DNA from: an uncultured Campylobacter sp.
GTDB taxonomy: Bacteria; Campylobacterota; Campylobacteria; Campylobacterales; Campylobacteraceae
Length of the DNA stretch: 30,992 nt
Direction of reading: 5' to 3'
Assembly (NCBI RefSeq): GCF_937921625.1
Contig: NZ_CAKZTI010000053.1
Location: 1-30,992 of the forward strand
This document shows positions 22,048 through 30,347 of the stretch, one piece after another (the stretch's first letter is position 1; every line of letters begins with the position of its first letter). A program made the translations under genes and the position numbers. The notes beneath the pieces are model-generated. The model was not told the origin of the DNA, ran no database searches, and saw only the letters and a list, made by a program, of their open reading frames with translations.

Positions 22048-23274
22048 TTAATAAATTTTGTCGGTAAGCTTGTATGGTACTAATTTCATAATGAAATTTC
22101 CCTTAAAGCATTCGCTTTTTATCTCGATATGACGTGTGAAATTCTCGTTTTTAGGATATACGAGATACAAAGCATCGAGGTTTGCTCCGCGGCAAAGCTC
22201 TAGCGCTTTTTTTATATCATTATCATAAAGCATAGGATTTGAAACGAGCATCGATCTGAAATTTGCTATCACTCCGAGCGAAAATCCGTTTTTTCGCACG
22301 ATGATGAGCTCGTTTTTAAGCTCGATTTCTGCGCCTGCATTGCGAAGCGCGATTTTGCAAAATACGAAGTTGCGAAACGCATCGTCTCCATTTAGCAGCA
22401 ATCCGCTACGCAGGCTCACGATTGCGCGAGTTAGCTTATAAGCGGGCTTGGCGACAAATACGGGCAGCGGCATGCCACACAGATAAGAAAAGATTATCGC
22501 ATTATCCGCTGCGCAAAATTTTACGGCGGGCTTGAAACGGTAAATTTTAGGAGCCCCGCGCCTAAGCTCGGAAGCGATAAAATTTAAAAATGCCGCTCGG
22601 AACTGCGAAGCGCCCTTTAAATTTGCAGGCAAAATTCTATAATCCGCATTAACGTTAAAATTATATAGAGCTAGCATCGCTCGCGCTCGCGAAGCCGCAT
22701 CATAATCCCGCAGCGCCTCTGACACAATCTCGCGCCCGTTCGCATCAAAGCCAAAAATCTCGCCACCAAAGAATCTTTTATTGAAAGCTTCGGCATTTAA
22801 AATTTCATCATCAATAAGCTCATTATCGCGCCGCAGATCCGCTTTTTGGCGTTTTTCGCGCGCCGCGATATCTCGTTTTGATGCAGCAATATCTTGTAAT
22901 AAAGCTGATTTTTCGTCCGAGCGCTTAGCGCAGAAAAAATTCTTTTGCGCGGAGCTAGTGTCGTAAAAAGCCCTTGCTGTAAAATTCCTATTTGCGCCGC
23001 CTTTTTGCGCACTCTTTGCAACGCACGGCTTAGAGGCATTACAATTAAGCGCGTCCGATTTACCACTTGAAAACTTTTTAAATTTGCCGTTAAATTTCTT
23101 GCTTTCGGCGTGTGCAAGGCAAGTAGCGTTAAATTTGCTAGAATTTAAAAAATCCTTGGAATTTAGCTCGCCTGTTTCATCGTCGTAAGCATTTGATTGC
23201 GGCGTAGTGCGCGATTTTTTAACCGCTTGCCTGGGCTTGCCGGCATTACTTAAATTCCTTGGGATTTTAATCAT
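22048..23274 (-). CDS. Hypothetical protein of the fldA operon, low-complexity N-terminus
   Basis: 408 aa, soluble, no signal peptide. Residues 1 to about 110 are low-complexity and rich in K, S, N and F (KKFNGKFKKFSSGK). About 115-160 is a charged probable coiled coil (DIAASKRDIAAREKRQKAD). The C-terminal 240 residues look folded, with FRAAFLNFIASELRRGAPKI, YRFKPAVKF and a terminal beta-rich part with NENFTRHIEIKSECFKGNF. I recognise no domain. From memory C. jejuni has a hypothetical gene (Cj1383c) in the same place next to fldA, so the link to flavodoxin is conserved. It overlaps the DUF2325 gene by 8 nt and is 11 nt from fldA. Function unknown; a role in flavodoxin use or redox regulation is speculative. 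Confidence 0.75.
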   Translation of the reverse strand: MIKIPRNLSNAGKPRQAVKKSRTTPQSNAYDDETGELNSKDFLNSSKFNATCLAHAESKKFNGKFKKFSSGKSDALNCNASKPCVAKSAQKGGANRNFTARAFYDTSSAQKNFFCAKRSDEKSALLQDIAASKRDIAAREKRQKADLRRDNELIDDEILNAEAFNKRFFGGEIFGFDANGREIVSEALRDYDAASRARAMLALYNFNVNADYRILPANLKGASQFRAAFLNFIASELRRGAPKIYRFKPAVKFCAADNAIIFSYLCGMPLPVFVAKPAYKLTRAIVSLRSGLLLNGDDAFRNFVFCKIALRNAGAEIELKNELIIVRKNGFSLGVIANFRSMLVSNPMLYDNDIKKALELCRGANLDALYLVYPKNENFTRHIEIKSECFKGNFIMKLVPYKLTDKIY

Positions 23275-23590
23275 CTTCGCAAGGTCTGCAACCGAATTCT
23301 TGATTTAAATTGAAAACCTTACAGTATTCGCAAAATACGCAGCTGACGCTTCGTTTAGCACATACTAGCGGGATTTTGCGCTTTTTTACTTCGCCTTTGA
23401 TTTTTTTCATCGTGTTGTGGTTTAAAAAGCTCGTAAGCATCACGACACACTCGGTATCTTGCGGGATCGGCTTACGATTTACGCGATTTTCGTTTCGTGC
23501 ATCCCAGTGCTCGATATTGCTCGCGCCAAGGTCTTTTAAAACCGCCTTAATGGGTGTAATCTCATCTGCTCCTATAACTAAAACGTTCAT
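23267..23590 (-). CDS. DUF2325 protein with a C-terminal cysteine cluster
   Basis: 107 aa. The DUF2325 core (about 1-80) starts MNVLVIGADEITPIKAVLKD and contains CVVMLTSFLNHNTM and RKIPLVCAKRS. The C-terminus adds a dense cysteine set: Cys77, Cys84, Cys87, Cys90, Cys101 and Cys104 (CVFCEYC and CRPC), suitable for an iron-sulfur or zinc site. First gene of the operon with the 408-aa protein and fldA. AAGGGGATGAA precedes the ATG and TATAAT lies 31 nt upstream. From memory it corresponds to Cj1384c. The family has no known activity. Confidence 0.85.
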   Translation of the reverse strand: MNVLVIGADEITPIKAVLKDLGASNIEHWDARNENRVNRKPIPQDTECVVMLTSFLNHNTMKKIKGEVKKRKIPLVCAKRSVSCVFCEYCKVFNLNQEFGCRPCEDD

Positions 23591-23620
23591 TTCATCCCCT
23601 TCTATGATTGATAGTCGTTA

Positions 23621-23626
23621 TTATAA
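23621..23626 (-). promoter_or_regulatory. -10 box for the DUF2325-408aa-fldA operon
   Basis: TATAAT on the minus strand (CTGTTATAATAACG), 31 nt before the start at 23590. A perfect hexamer. Confidence 0.6.
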
Positions 23627-23708
23627 CAGAGAAAGATTAAATTTAACTGATAATGTATATAAAAATTTGAAATTATAAGCCGGAATTTTACCGACTCATA
23701 TTTGATAT

Positions 23709-24401
23709 TTATTCGCTTAAAGCTAGACTTACTGCCGCATCGATGTGTATCTGTGTAGTGTCAAATAGCCGCGCGGCAGTATCTGCTTGCGATACGAGCA
23801 GTCCGATCTCCGTGCAGCCCAGTATCACGCCCTGCGCGCCGCGAGCTCTAAGCCCTTCAATGATCCGTAAAAATTTCTCTTTGGAGTGCGGTAAGATTTT
23901 ACCAAAGCAAAGCTCGCCAAAAATTACTTCGTTTACCGCTTCCATTTCGTCTGCATTTGGCACGAGTACCTCCACGCCGCCATCTATCAAGCGCTGTTTG
24001 TAAAAATCCTGCGTCATCGTGTAGATCGTGCCGAGCAGCCCTACTTTTTGCACGCCACGTTTTCGCAGCTCACTTAACGTGGCGTCCGCGATATGCACGA
24101 AAGGCACGGATATAGCGGCATTTATCGCCTCGTAGCACTTATGCATCGTATTGGTGCAAAGAAAAATATAATCCGCGCCGCCGCTTTGCAAAACTCGCGC
24201 GTGACGAGCTAAAATTTCACCTGCCCTGCCCCACTCATTATCTCTTTGGCACCGCTCGATCTCGTCAAAATTTAGACTACTTAGCAGAATTTCGCCGCTA
24301 CTTAGCCCGCCTAGACGCTCGTTAATTTTGCGATTGATCCCATCATAATAGGTAATCGTAGATTCGTAACTCATGCCGCCGATTAGTCCGATTTTTTTCA
24401 T
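23709..24401 (-). CDS. Aspartate/glutamate racemase family protein
   Basis: 230 aa, PLP-independent two-cysteine racemase fold. The catalytic pair is Cys82 in FLCTNTMHK and Cys196 in ILGCTEIGLL. The N-terminal IGLIGGMSYESTITYY is characteristic of the aspartate racemase/YgeA group rather than of MurI. Homologues act on Asp, Glu, or basic and hydrophobic amino acids, so the substrate is open. The Thr pair after each Cys is kept, so it should be active. It stands alone between the DUF2325 operon and nifJ; the ribosome site (AAGAGAAATCC) is modest. Confidence 0.9.
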   Translation of the reverse strand: MKKIGLIGGMSYESTITYYDGINRKINERLGGLSSGEILLSSLNFDEIERCQRDNEWGRAGEILARHARVLQSGGADYIFLCTNTMHKCYEAINAAISVPFVHIADATLSELRKRGVQKVGLLGTIYTMTQDFYKQRLIDGGVEVLVPNADEMEAVNEVIFGELCFGKILPHSKEKFLRIIEGLRARGAQGVILGCTEIGLLVSQADTAARLFDTTQIHIDAAVSLALSE

Positions 24402-24456
24402 GGATTTCTCTTTTAAAATTTATACGGAATTTTATGTAGTCCCGCGAAATTTAATA

Positions 24457-24492
24457 AAATTCCGGATTGCAAAATTCGCAGAGCCGGAATTT
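24457..24492 (-). terminator. Hairpin downstream of nifJ
   Basis: Perfect 9-bp inverted repeat AAATTCCGG / CCGGAATTT with an 18-nt loop, 19 nt beyond the nifJ stop. On the minus strand the second arm continues into TTATTAAATTT. Good position, loop rather long. Confidence 0.45.
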
Positions 24493-24511
24493 CAACAAAT
24501 AGCCGCAAAGC

Positions 24512-27500
24512 TTAAGCATTCTCGCTCGCGGCGTCCGCAGAGACAACCTCATCGCCGAAATCGGCATTCGCAAGCCGCTTGAGCTGGCGATAGCGCCTCA
24601 TCGCGTCGGCTTTGTTTGCTTCATAAAGCTTGCCCGCGTGCTCCGGATCGATCTTTTTAAGCGCGTTGTAGCGCACTTCGTTTAGCAAAAATTCCTCATA
24701 AAGGCTCCAGTCCGGCTCTTTGGATGAAATTTTAAGCGGATTTTTGCCCTCAGCCGCAAGTCGCGGATCGAAGGTGTAGGTCGGCCAATAGCCGCATTTG
24801 CTCGCAAGCTCGGCTTGATCGCCGGAGTTGCCCATGCCGCCTTTGATACCGTGCGCGATACACGGCGAATACGCGATGATGAGACTAGGTCCCGGGTAAG
24901 CCTCCGCCGCCATGATCGCTTTTAGCGTTGCGGCTTGGTTTGCGTTGGAATTTACCTGTGCGACGAAGATGTTGCCGTAGGTCATCGCGATCTGGCCGAG
25001 GTCTTTTTTCTGCACCGCCTTGCCGCCTGCGGTAAACTGCGCGATCGAGCCGCGGCGGCTAGCTTTAGAGCTCTGCCCGCCCGTGTTTGAGTAAACCTCC
25101 GTATCTAGCACCAGCACGTTCACGTCTTCGCCGGTAGCCAGCACGTGATCGAGCCCGCCGTAGCCGATGTCGTAGGCCCAGCCGTCGCCGCCGATGATCC
25201 ACTGCGATTTTTTGTTTAGATACTGCTTCAGTTCTAAAATTTCACGAACCCCGGGCGCGTCTAAATTTTGTTCTAGCAGCGGCACTAGCCTATCTCTGAT
25301 CTGAGCGGATTTTAGCGTATCGTTTTTGTTTTCGATCCAGTCGTGATAAAGCGCCTTTAGCGCGTTTGGCACGCTTGAGAGCGAGCCTAGCATCAGGTCC
25401 TCGATCTTATGGCGCAGCGTCTCGCTTGCGATCTTCATTCCCAGCCCAAACTCGGCGTTATCCTCAAAAAGCGAGTTTGCCCACGCGACGCCGCGGCCGT
25501 TCTCGTCCTTGCGGTACGGCATCGAAGGCGCCGATCCGCCGTAGATCGAGCTACAGCCCGTGGCGTTGGCTACGATCATATGATCGCCGAAAAGTCGCGT
25601 GATCAGCGTGATGTACGGCGTCTCGCCGCATCCAGGGCATGCGCCGTGAAATTCAAAATACGGGCGCGCAAAACCCACGCCCTTGACGCTTGATCTATCC
25701 ATCAAATCGTCTTTGTACCTTACGTGCTCGAATAAAAAGTCCGCGCTCTCTTGCTCGCCCTTCGCGAGTTCTTCTTCAAGCGGCACCATGACGAGCGATT
25801 TTTCCTTGCTCGGGCAGTTTTCGGCACAAAGCGCGCAACCAGTGCAATCAAGCGGGCTTACTTGGATCTTATATTTTAGCCCCTTTAGCTCCTTGCCCTT
25901 GGCTTCTAGCAGATGATCTTTTAAATTTAAAGGCGCGGCGGCCTCGTCCTTTTCGTCTAGCAAAAACGCTCTGATTACGGCGTGCGGGCAGACGAAGGTA
26001 CACTGGTTGCACTGGATGCAGTTTTGCTCGATCCATTTAGGCACCGTGACGCCTACGCCGCGCTTTTCAAATCGCGTCGTGCCCGCGTCAAACCCGCCGT
26101 CCTCGTGTCCTAAAAACGCCGACACCGGCAAGCTATCGCCGCGCGCCGCGTTCATCGGTTTTACGATCTTTTCTATAAATTCGTCGCCCTTGTATTTGTC
26201 GTCCGCGCCCACTGCGTCATCTTTTAAATTTGCCCACGCAGGATCGATCGCTACTTGCACTAAAGCGTCCGCTCCCCTATCGATCGCGTCGCAGTTCATC
26301 GCCACGACCGCCTCGCCCTTTTTAGCGTAGGTTTTCTTGGCATATTCCTTCATATAGCTCTGCGCCTGCTCAAATGGTATGATGCCGCTAAGCTTGAAAA
26401 ACGCCGATTGCATGATCGTATTAGTGCGGCCTCCGAGCCCTATATCGCGTGCTAGTTTGGTGGCGTTTAGAATGTAAAATTTTACCCGTCTTTGGGCTAG
26501 AATTTTTTTGACCTTGTTCGGAAGCTTTGCCACCGTTTGCTCGGCATCCCAGATGGAATTTAAAAGGAAGGTACCGCCTTCGCGGATGCCCCCGATGACG
26601 TCGTAGATGTCTAGATACGCAGCGACTGAGCAGGCGACAAAATGCGGATTTGAGACGAGATAGGTCGAGCGGATCGGTCTTTTGCCGAAGCGTAGGTGCG
26701 AGCGCGTGTAGCCGCCCGATTTTTTGCTGTCGTAGGCAAAATACGCCTGCGCATAAAGATCGGTTTTATCGCCGATGATTTTGACGGAATTTTTATTCGC
26801 GCCCACGGTGCCGTCCGCGCCCAGACCGTAAAATAAGCACTCGGTCTCATCCTCGTAGCCGAGCGAAATTTTATCTCCCACGGGTAGAGATAGATGAGTC
26901 ACATCGTCGTCGATGCCGATCGTAAAGCCGTTTTTAGGCTCGTCCGCCTTTAAATTTTCATACACGGCGATTAGCTGCGCGGGATCAACGTCCTTGGAGC
27001 TTAAGCCATACCTGCCGCCCACGATGAGCGGAGCGTCCTCGCGCCCGTAAAACGCGGCCTTTATGTCCAGATAGAGCGGCTCGCCGAGGCTGCCGGGTTC
27101 CTTCGTGCGGTCGAGCACGGCGATTTTGCGCACGCTTTTAGGCATCGCGGCAAAGAGATATTTGAGGCTGAAAGGCCTGTAGAGATGCACTTTTAGCACG
27201 CCTACCTTCTCGCCTTTCGCGTTTAGATGATCGACCACTTCTTCGAGCGCTTGATTGACCGAGCCCATCGCGACGATCACGCGCTGCGGCTCACTTGCGC
27301 CGTAATAGACGAAAGGCGCGTACGACCGCCCCGTGATCTTTGAAATTTCGCTCATATACTCCGCGACGATGTCAGGAAGCGCGTCATAAAATTTATTGGT
27401 TAGCTCGCGCGTCTGAAAATACACGTCGTCGTTTTGCGCCGTGCCGCGAGTTTTAGGATGCTCGGAGCTTAGCGCGTCCGCTCTAAATTTACGCACCGCC

Positions 27501-28093
27501 TCGCGATCGAGCAAGCGATCAAACTCGGCATAGTCCATCACCTCGATCTTTTGAATTTCATGGCTCGTGCGAAATCCGTCGAAAAAGTGCAAAAACGGCA
27601 CTCGCCCCTTAATCGCCGCAAGATGCGCGATGCCGCCCAGATCCATCACCTCCTGCACGCTGTCGCTTGCGAGCATCGCAAAGCCGCTTTGGCGACAGGC
27701 ATAGACGTCTTGATGATCGCCGAAAATGGAGAGCGCCTGCGCCGCAAGCGCGCGCGCCGCGACGTGAATAACGCCTGGAAGCATCTGACCCGCGATCTTG
27801 TACATATTTGGAATTTTTAGCAAAAGCCCCTGCGATGCGGTGTACGTCGTCGTAAGCGCGCCCGCTTGTAAGGATCCGTGCACGATGCCCGCCGCGCCGC
27901 CTTCGCTTTGCATTTCGACCACCTTAACGGGCATGCCGAAGAGGTTTTTCTTGCCCTGCGACGCCCAAATATCGGTGTAATCCGCCATCGGCGAGCTAGG
28001 CGTGATCGGATAGATGCCCGCGACCTCGGTGAAGGCGTATGAGACGTAAGCCGCCGCCTCGTTTCCGTCCATAGTTTTCATAACTTTTGCCAT
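24512..28093 (-). CDS. nifJ: Pyruvate:flavodoxin/ferredoxin oxidoreductase
   Basis: 1193-aa single-chain PFOR. It oxidatively decarboxylates pyruvate with CoA to acetyl-CoA, CO2 and reduced flavodoxin. Domains in order: the TPP-pyrimidine domain with YPITPSSPMADYTD (about 28-41), the transketolase C-like domain, and the EKR/gamma domain. Two 4Fe-4S motifs follow, CIQCNQCTFVCP from Cys692 and CTGCALCAENCP from Cys750. The TPP-binding domain has GACPGCGE with the proximal cluster Cys, NATGCSSIYGG, GGDGWAYDIGYGG and DTEVYSNTGGQ. The size is as in Desulfovibrio PFOR. ATG 28093 follows AAAGGAACGAAAA; an upstream TTG at 28117 would bury that site. Monocistronic; its partner fldA is nearby on the same strand. 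Oxygen-sensitive enzyme, fitting a microaerobe or anaerobe. Confidence 0.97.
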   Translation of the reverse strand: MAKVMKTMDGNEAAAYVSYAFTEVAGIYPITPSSPMADYTDIWASQGKKNLFGMPVKVVEMQSEGGAAGIVHGSLQAGALTTTYTASQGLLLKIPNMYKIAGQMLPGVIHVAARALAAQALSIFGDHQDVYACRQSGFAMLASDSVQEVMDLGGIAHLAAIKGRVPFLHFFDGFRTSHEIQKIEVMDYAEFDRLLDREAVRKFRADALSSEHPKTRGTAQNDDVYFQTRELTNKFYDALPDIVAEYMSEISKITGRSYAPFVYYGASEPQRVIVAMGSVNQALEEVVDHLNAKGEKVGVLKVHLYRPFSLKYLFAAMPKSVRKIAVLDRTKEPGSLGEPLYLDIKAAFYGREDAPLIVGGRYGLSSKDVDPAQLIAVYENLKADEPKNGFTIGIDDDVTHLSLPVGDKISLGYEDETECLFYGLGADGTVGANKNSVKIIGDKTDLYAQAYFAYDSKKSGGYTRSHLRFGKRPIRSTYLVSNPHFVACSVAAYLDIYDVIGGIREGGTFLLNSIWDAEQTVAKLPNKVKKILAQRRVKFYILNATKLARDIGLGGRTNTIMQSAFFKLSGIIPFEQAQSYMKEYAKKTYAKKGEAVVAMNCDAIDRGADALVQVAIDPAWANLKDDAVGADDKYKGDEFIEKIVKPMNAARGDSLPVSAFLGHEDGGFDAGTTRFEKRGVGVTVPKWIEQNCIQCNQCTFVCPHAVIRAFLLDEKDEAAAPLNLKDHLLEAKGKELKGLKYKIQVSPLDCTGCALCAENCPSKEKSLVMVPLEEELAKGEQESADFLFEHVRYKDDLMDRSSVKGVGFARPYFEFHGACPGCGETPYITLITRLFGDHMIVANATGCSSIYGGSAPSMPYRKDENGRGVAWANSLFEDNAEFGLGMKIASETLRHKIEDLMLGSLSSVPNALKALYHDWIENKNDTLKSAQIRDRLVPLLEQNLDAPGVREILELKQYLNKKSQWIIGGDGWAYDIGYGGLDHVLATGEDVNVLVLDTEVYSNTGGQSSKASRRGSIAQFTAGGKAVQKKDLGQIAMTYGNIFVAQVNSNANQAATLKAIMAAEAYPGPSLIIAYSPCIAHGIKGGMGNSGDQAELASKCGYWPTYTFDPRLAAEGKNPLKISSKEPDWSLYEEFLLNEVRYNALKKIDPEHAGKLYEANKADAMRRYRQLKRLANADFGDEVVSADAASENA

Positions 28094-28126
28094 TTTTCGT
28101 TCCTTTGGAATTATCAAATTTCACTA

Positions 28127-28132
28127 ATTTTA
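28127..28132 (-). promoter_or_regulatory. Possible -10 box for nifJ
   Basis: TAAAAT on the minus strand (ATATGTAAAATTAG), with TG one base upstream as an extended -10, 34 nt before the start at 28093. Confidence 0.35.
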
Positions 28133-28727
28133 CATATTTATTGCTTAAAAATTTAAATGCTTCGCAAACCGAATAAAATTCTAAAGCTTTATCACAGCAG
28201 GCGGGCTACAAGCGCGATCTGCTGGCAGTTTTAGACAAGCATTGCGGACGATTTTAGACGGGCTTTTCACCGCCTTGAAAATAAATTTTTGCGTACTTTA
28301 AGCGCAGATCGCGAGCAGCGGTAGAGATTAATGCAAATTTAGCCGTCTGACTCGAAATTCTAACCTAAATATCAAATGACGGGAATGCGCGAAAATTAAG
28401 AAATTTAAAAATGCACTTGCCACAAGATGAAAAAACCTCATATCGCAACAAGACTGGATAATAAAATTTAGCCACTACAAAGCCTCAACCGCCATACGCA
28501 TCCAAGCTCAACGTAGCGAATTTTTATTTATGGCTTGCTACATCGCGGTATATAAAATTTCAGCACATTCTGCCAAATATAAGAAATTTTATTGCCTCCT
28601 GCCGAGCGCAGCGCAAATTTCATTTTAAATTTTCACTGGTCGATCGCTACGTGAATTTTACCACACGCGACTTTGCGTTTTGAGCGTGAATTCTATTTCC
28701 GCAAGCTGCGAGGAGAATAAATTTAGC

Positions 28728-28733
28728 TATAAT
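28728..28733 (+). promoter_or_regulatory. -10 box for sotB
   Basis: TATAAT in TTAGCTATAATCC, identical over 11 nt to the dut promoter. It lies 148 nt before the sotB ATG. Confidence 0.45.
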
Positions 28734-28880
28734 CCTCCGCTTAGATTTAGCACGGAACGTGGCACGTATATACGGCATGGAGTTTAAAATTTTAAAATTC
28801 CGAGCAGAACTCGAAAAGCTAAAAACCGCTAAATGCGCTAAATTTAAAGTCTAAATTTAAAAGCTGGAAAGAGAAAGCCG

Positions 28881-30050
28881 ATGAACGTCCATAAAATCGC
28901 TTATACGAGAGTTGTCGCGTTAGCGTTTGCCGCCTTTATTTTTAACACGACGGAATTTATCCCCGTGGCCCTGCTAAGCGACATTGCGGCGGATTTTAGC
29001 ATGGACGTTACGAGTACGGGCCTAATCATCACGATCTACGCGTGGGCGGTGAGTATCCTTTCGCTGCCGTTGATGCTGCTAACCTCAAAGCTTGAGCGTA
29101 AGAGGCTACTTTTGCGGCTTTTTGTGCTGTTTACGCTAAGCCACGTCCTGGCGGCCATTGCGTGGAATTTTGCTGTTTTGGTAATCTCGCGACTGGGCAT
29201 CGCGATTTCGCACGCGATCTTTTGGTCGATCACCTCATCGCTCGTCGTGCGCGTAGCGCCGATAAACAAAGGCTCTCAGGCCATCGGCATGCTTGCTTTG
29301 GGCACTTCGCTGGCGATGGTTTTAGGGCTTCCTTTGGGGCGCGTGGTCGGCGAGCTTTTTGGCTGGAGGATTACGTTTTTCGCGATCGGCGCGCTTGCAG
29401 CGGCCGAGGCGCTGTTTCTTTGGAAAATTTTACCGTTTTTGCCAAGCCGCCGCGCGGGCTCCCTTGCGAGCTTGCCGATGCTAGCAAGGCGCCCGATGCT
29501 GCTTGCTTTGTATCTGCTGACGTTTTTGATCGTAGGCGCGCATTTTACGACCTACAGCTACGTCGAGCCCTTCGTGGCGAAATTTAATCCCGCGGGTGAT
29601 CACTTCGTAACCTACGTCCTGCTTGCATTCGGTGCTTCGGGAATCGCCGCAAGCGTGCTTTTTTCAAAGCTTTATCGCCATTTTCCAAACGCCTTTTTGA
29701 TCTGCGCGATTCTCTTTATCCTAGCCTCGGTGCTGACGCTAAAAGCTTTTGCCGCAAATGACGTAGCGCTGCTGCTTGCAGCTTTCGTCTGGGGAGTGGG
29801 GATTTTTGGCTTTGGGCTTTGTTTGCAGATTAGGGTTTTAGCGCTAGCTCCCGACGCTACCGATGTCGCGATATCGATCTACTCGGCGATCTATAACGTA
29901 GGCATCGGCGGCGGAGCGCTTTTAGGACATCAAATCGCAACGAAATTCGGGCTAGCTCACATAGGCGAGGCGGGCGCGATACTGGGCGCGCTAGGGCTTG
30001 CAAGCTACCTCTATGCAAACGTAAAATTCGCACAGAAAAATAGCGCGTAG
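28881..30050 (+). CDS. sotB: MFS sugar efflux transporter, SotB type
   Basis: 389 aa, 12 membrane segments, drug:H+ antiporter-1 branch. Several stretches match E. coli SotB almost residue for residue: AAFIFNTTEFIPVALLSDIA at the N-terminus, LTIYAW (here ITIYAW), SHAIFWSITSSLVVR, TSLAMVLGLPLGRVVGE, YSYVEPFV and VLALAPDATDVAISIYSAIYN. E. coli SotB exports arabinose, IPTG and similar sugars. For an asaccharolytic Campylobacter the true substrate is unclear, and protection against a foreign metabolite is as likely. The ribosome site GGAAAGAGAAAGCCG is modest. Monocistronic, converging on ttdB. Such strong similarity to an enterobacterial protein may indicate transfer, but base composition is not obviously different. 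Confidence 0.9.
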   Translation: MNVHKIAYTRVVALAFAAFIFNTTEFIPVALLSDIAADFSMDVTSTGLIITIYAWAVSILSLPLMLLTSKLERKRLLLRLFVLFTLSHVLAAIAWNFAVLVISRLGIAISHAIFWSITSSLVVRVAPINKGSQAIGMLALGTSLAMVLGLPLGRVVGELFGWRITFFAIGALAAAEALFLWKILPFLPSRRAGSLASLPMLARRPMLLALYLLTFLIVGAHFTTYSYVEPFVAKFNPAGDHFVTYVLLAFGASGIAASVLFSKLYRHFPNAFLICAILFILASVLTLKAFAANDVALLLAAFVWGVGIFGFGLCLQIRVLALAPDATDVAISIYSAIYNVGIGGGALLGHQIATKFGLAHIGEAGAILGALGLASYLYANVKFAQKNSA

Positions 30051-30133
30051 GTTAAATTTACGAAAGAATTTCGGCGAGATTAGCGCGCGCTTTTAGTCGG
30101 CGCTTTAAAACGGCGGCTTTGCGGGATAAATTT

Positions 30134-30261
30134 TTAAAATTTACCCCTTGCGATTAGCTAAATTTTGCAGATAAAATTTAATCTCGCGCTTAGCCCTGCT
30201 GGCTGTTTTATTCATCATCCGCACACGCGCCATCCGCCCAAAGCACTTAAAATTTACCCCT
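30134..30261. repeat. Pair of 15-bp direct repeats between sotB and ttdB
   Basis: TTAAAATTTACCCCT occurs exactly at 30134-30148 and at 30247-30261. Each is followed after 8-10 nt by GCTAAATTTT. It lies in the convergent interval; meaning unknown, possibly a degenerate local duplication. Confidence 0.6.
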
Positions 30262-30347
30262 CGTTATAGCGCTAAATTTTAAAATTTAGCGACAGGGCGT
30301 AAAAAATTAAGGCGCAAAATTTAAAAGCGCGAGCCGCCCAAATTTAG

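Larger units (their letters stand above)
28094..28880. other. Long gene-free divergent interval between nifJ and sotB
   Basis: 787 nt with many short AT words and stop codons in all frames I followed. No ribosome site leads into a frame of useful length. It holds the likely promoters of both neighbours. No tRNA, repeat array or strong hairpin was seen; a small RNA cannot be excluded. Confidence 0.5.

Noticed and set aside
24512..28093. Several plus-strand frames of 60-110 codons inside nifJ
   Set aside because: They are shadows of a strongly conserved minus-strand PFOR gene and have no signals of their own.
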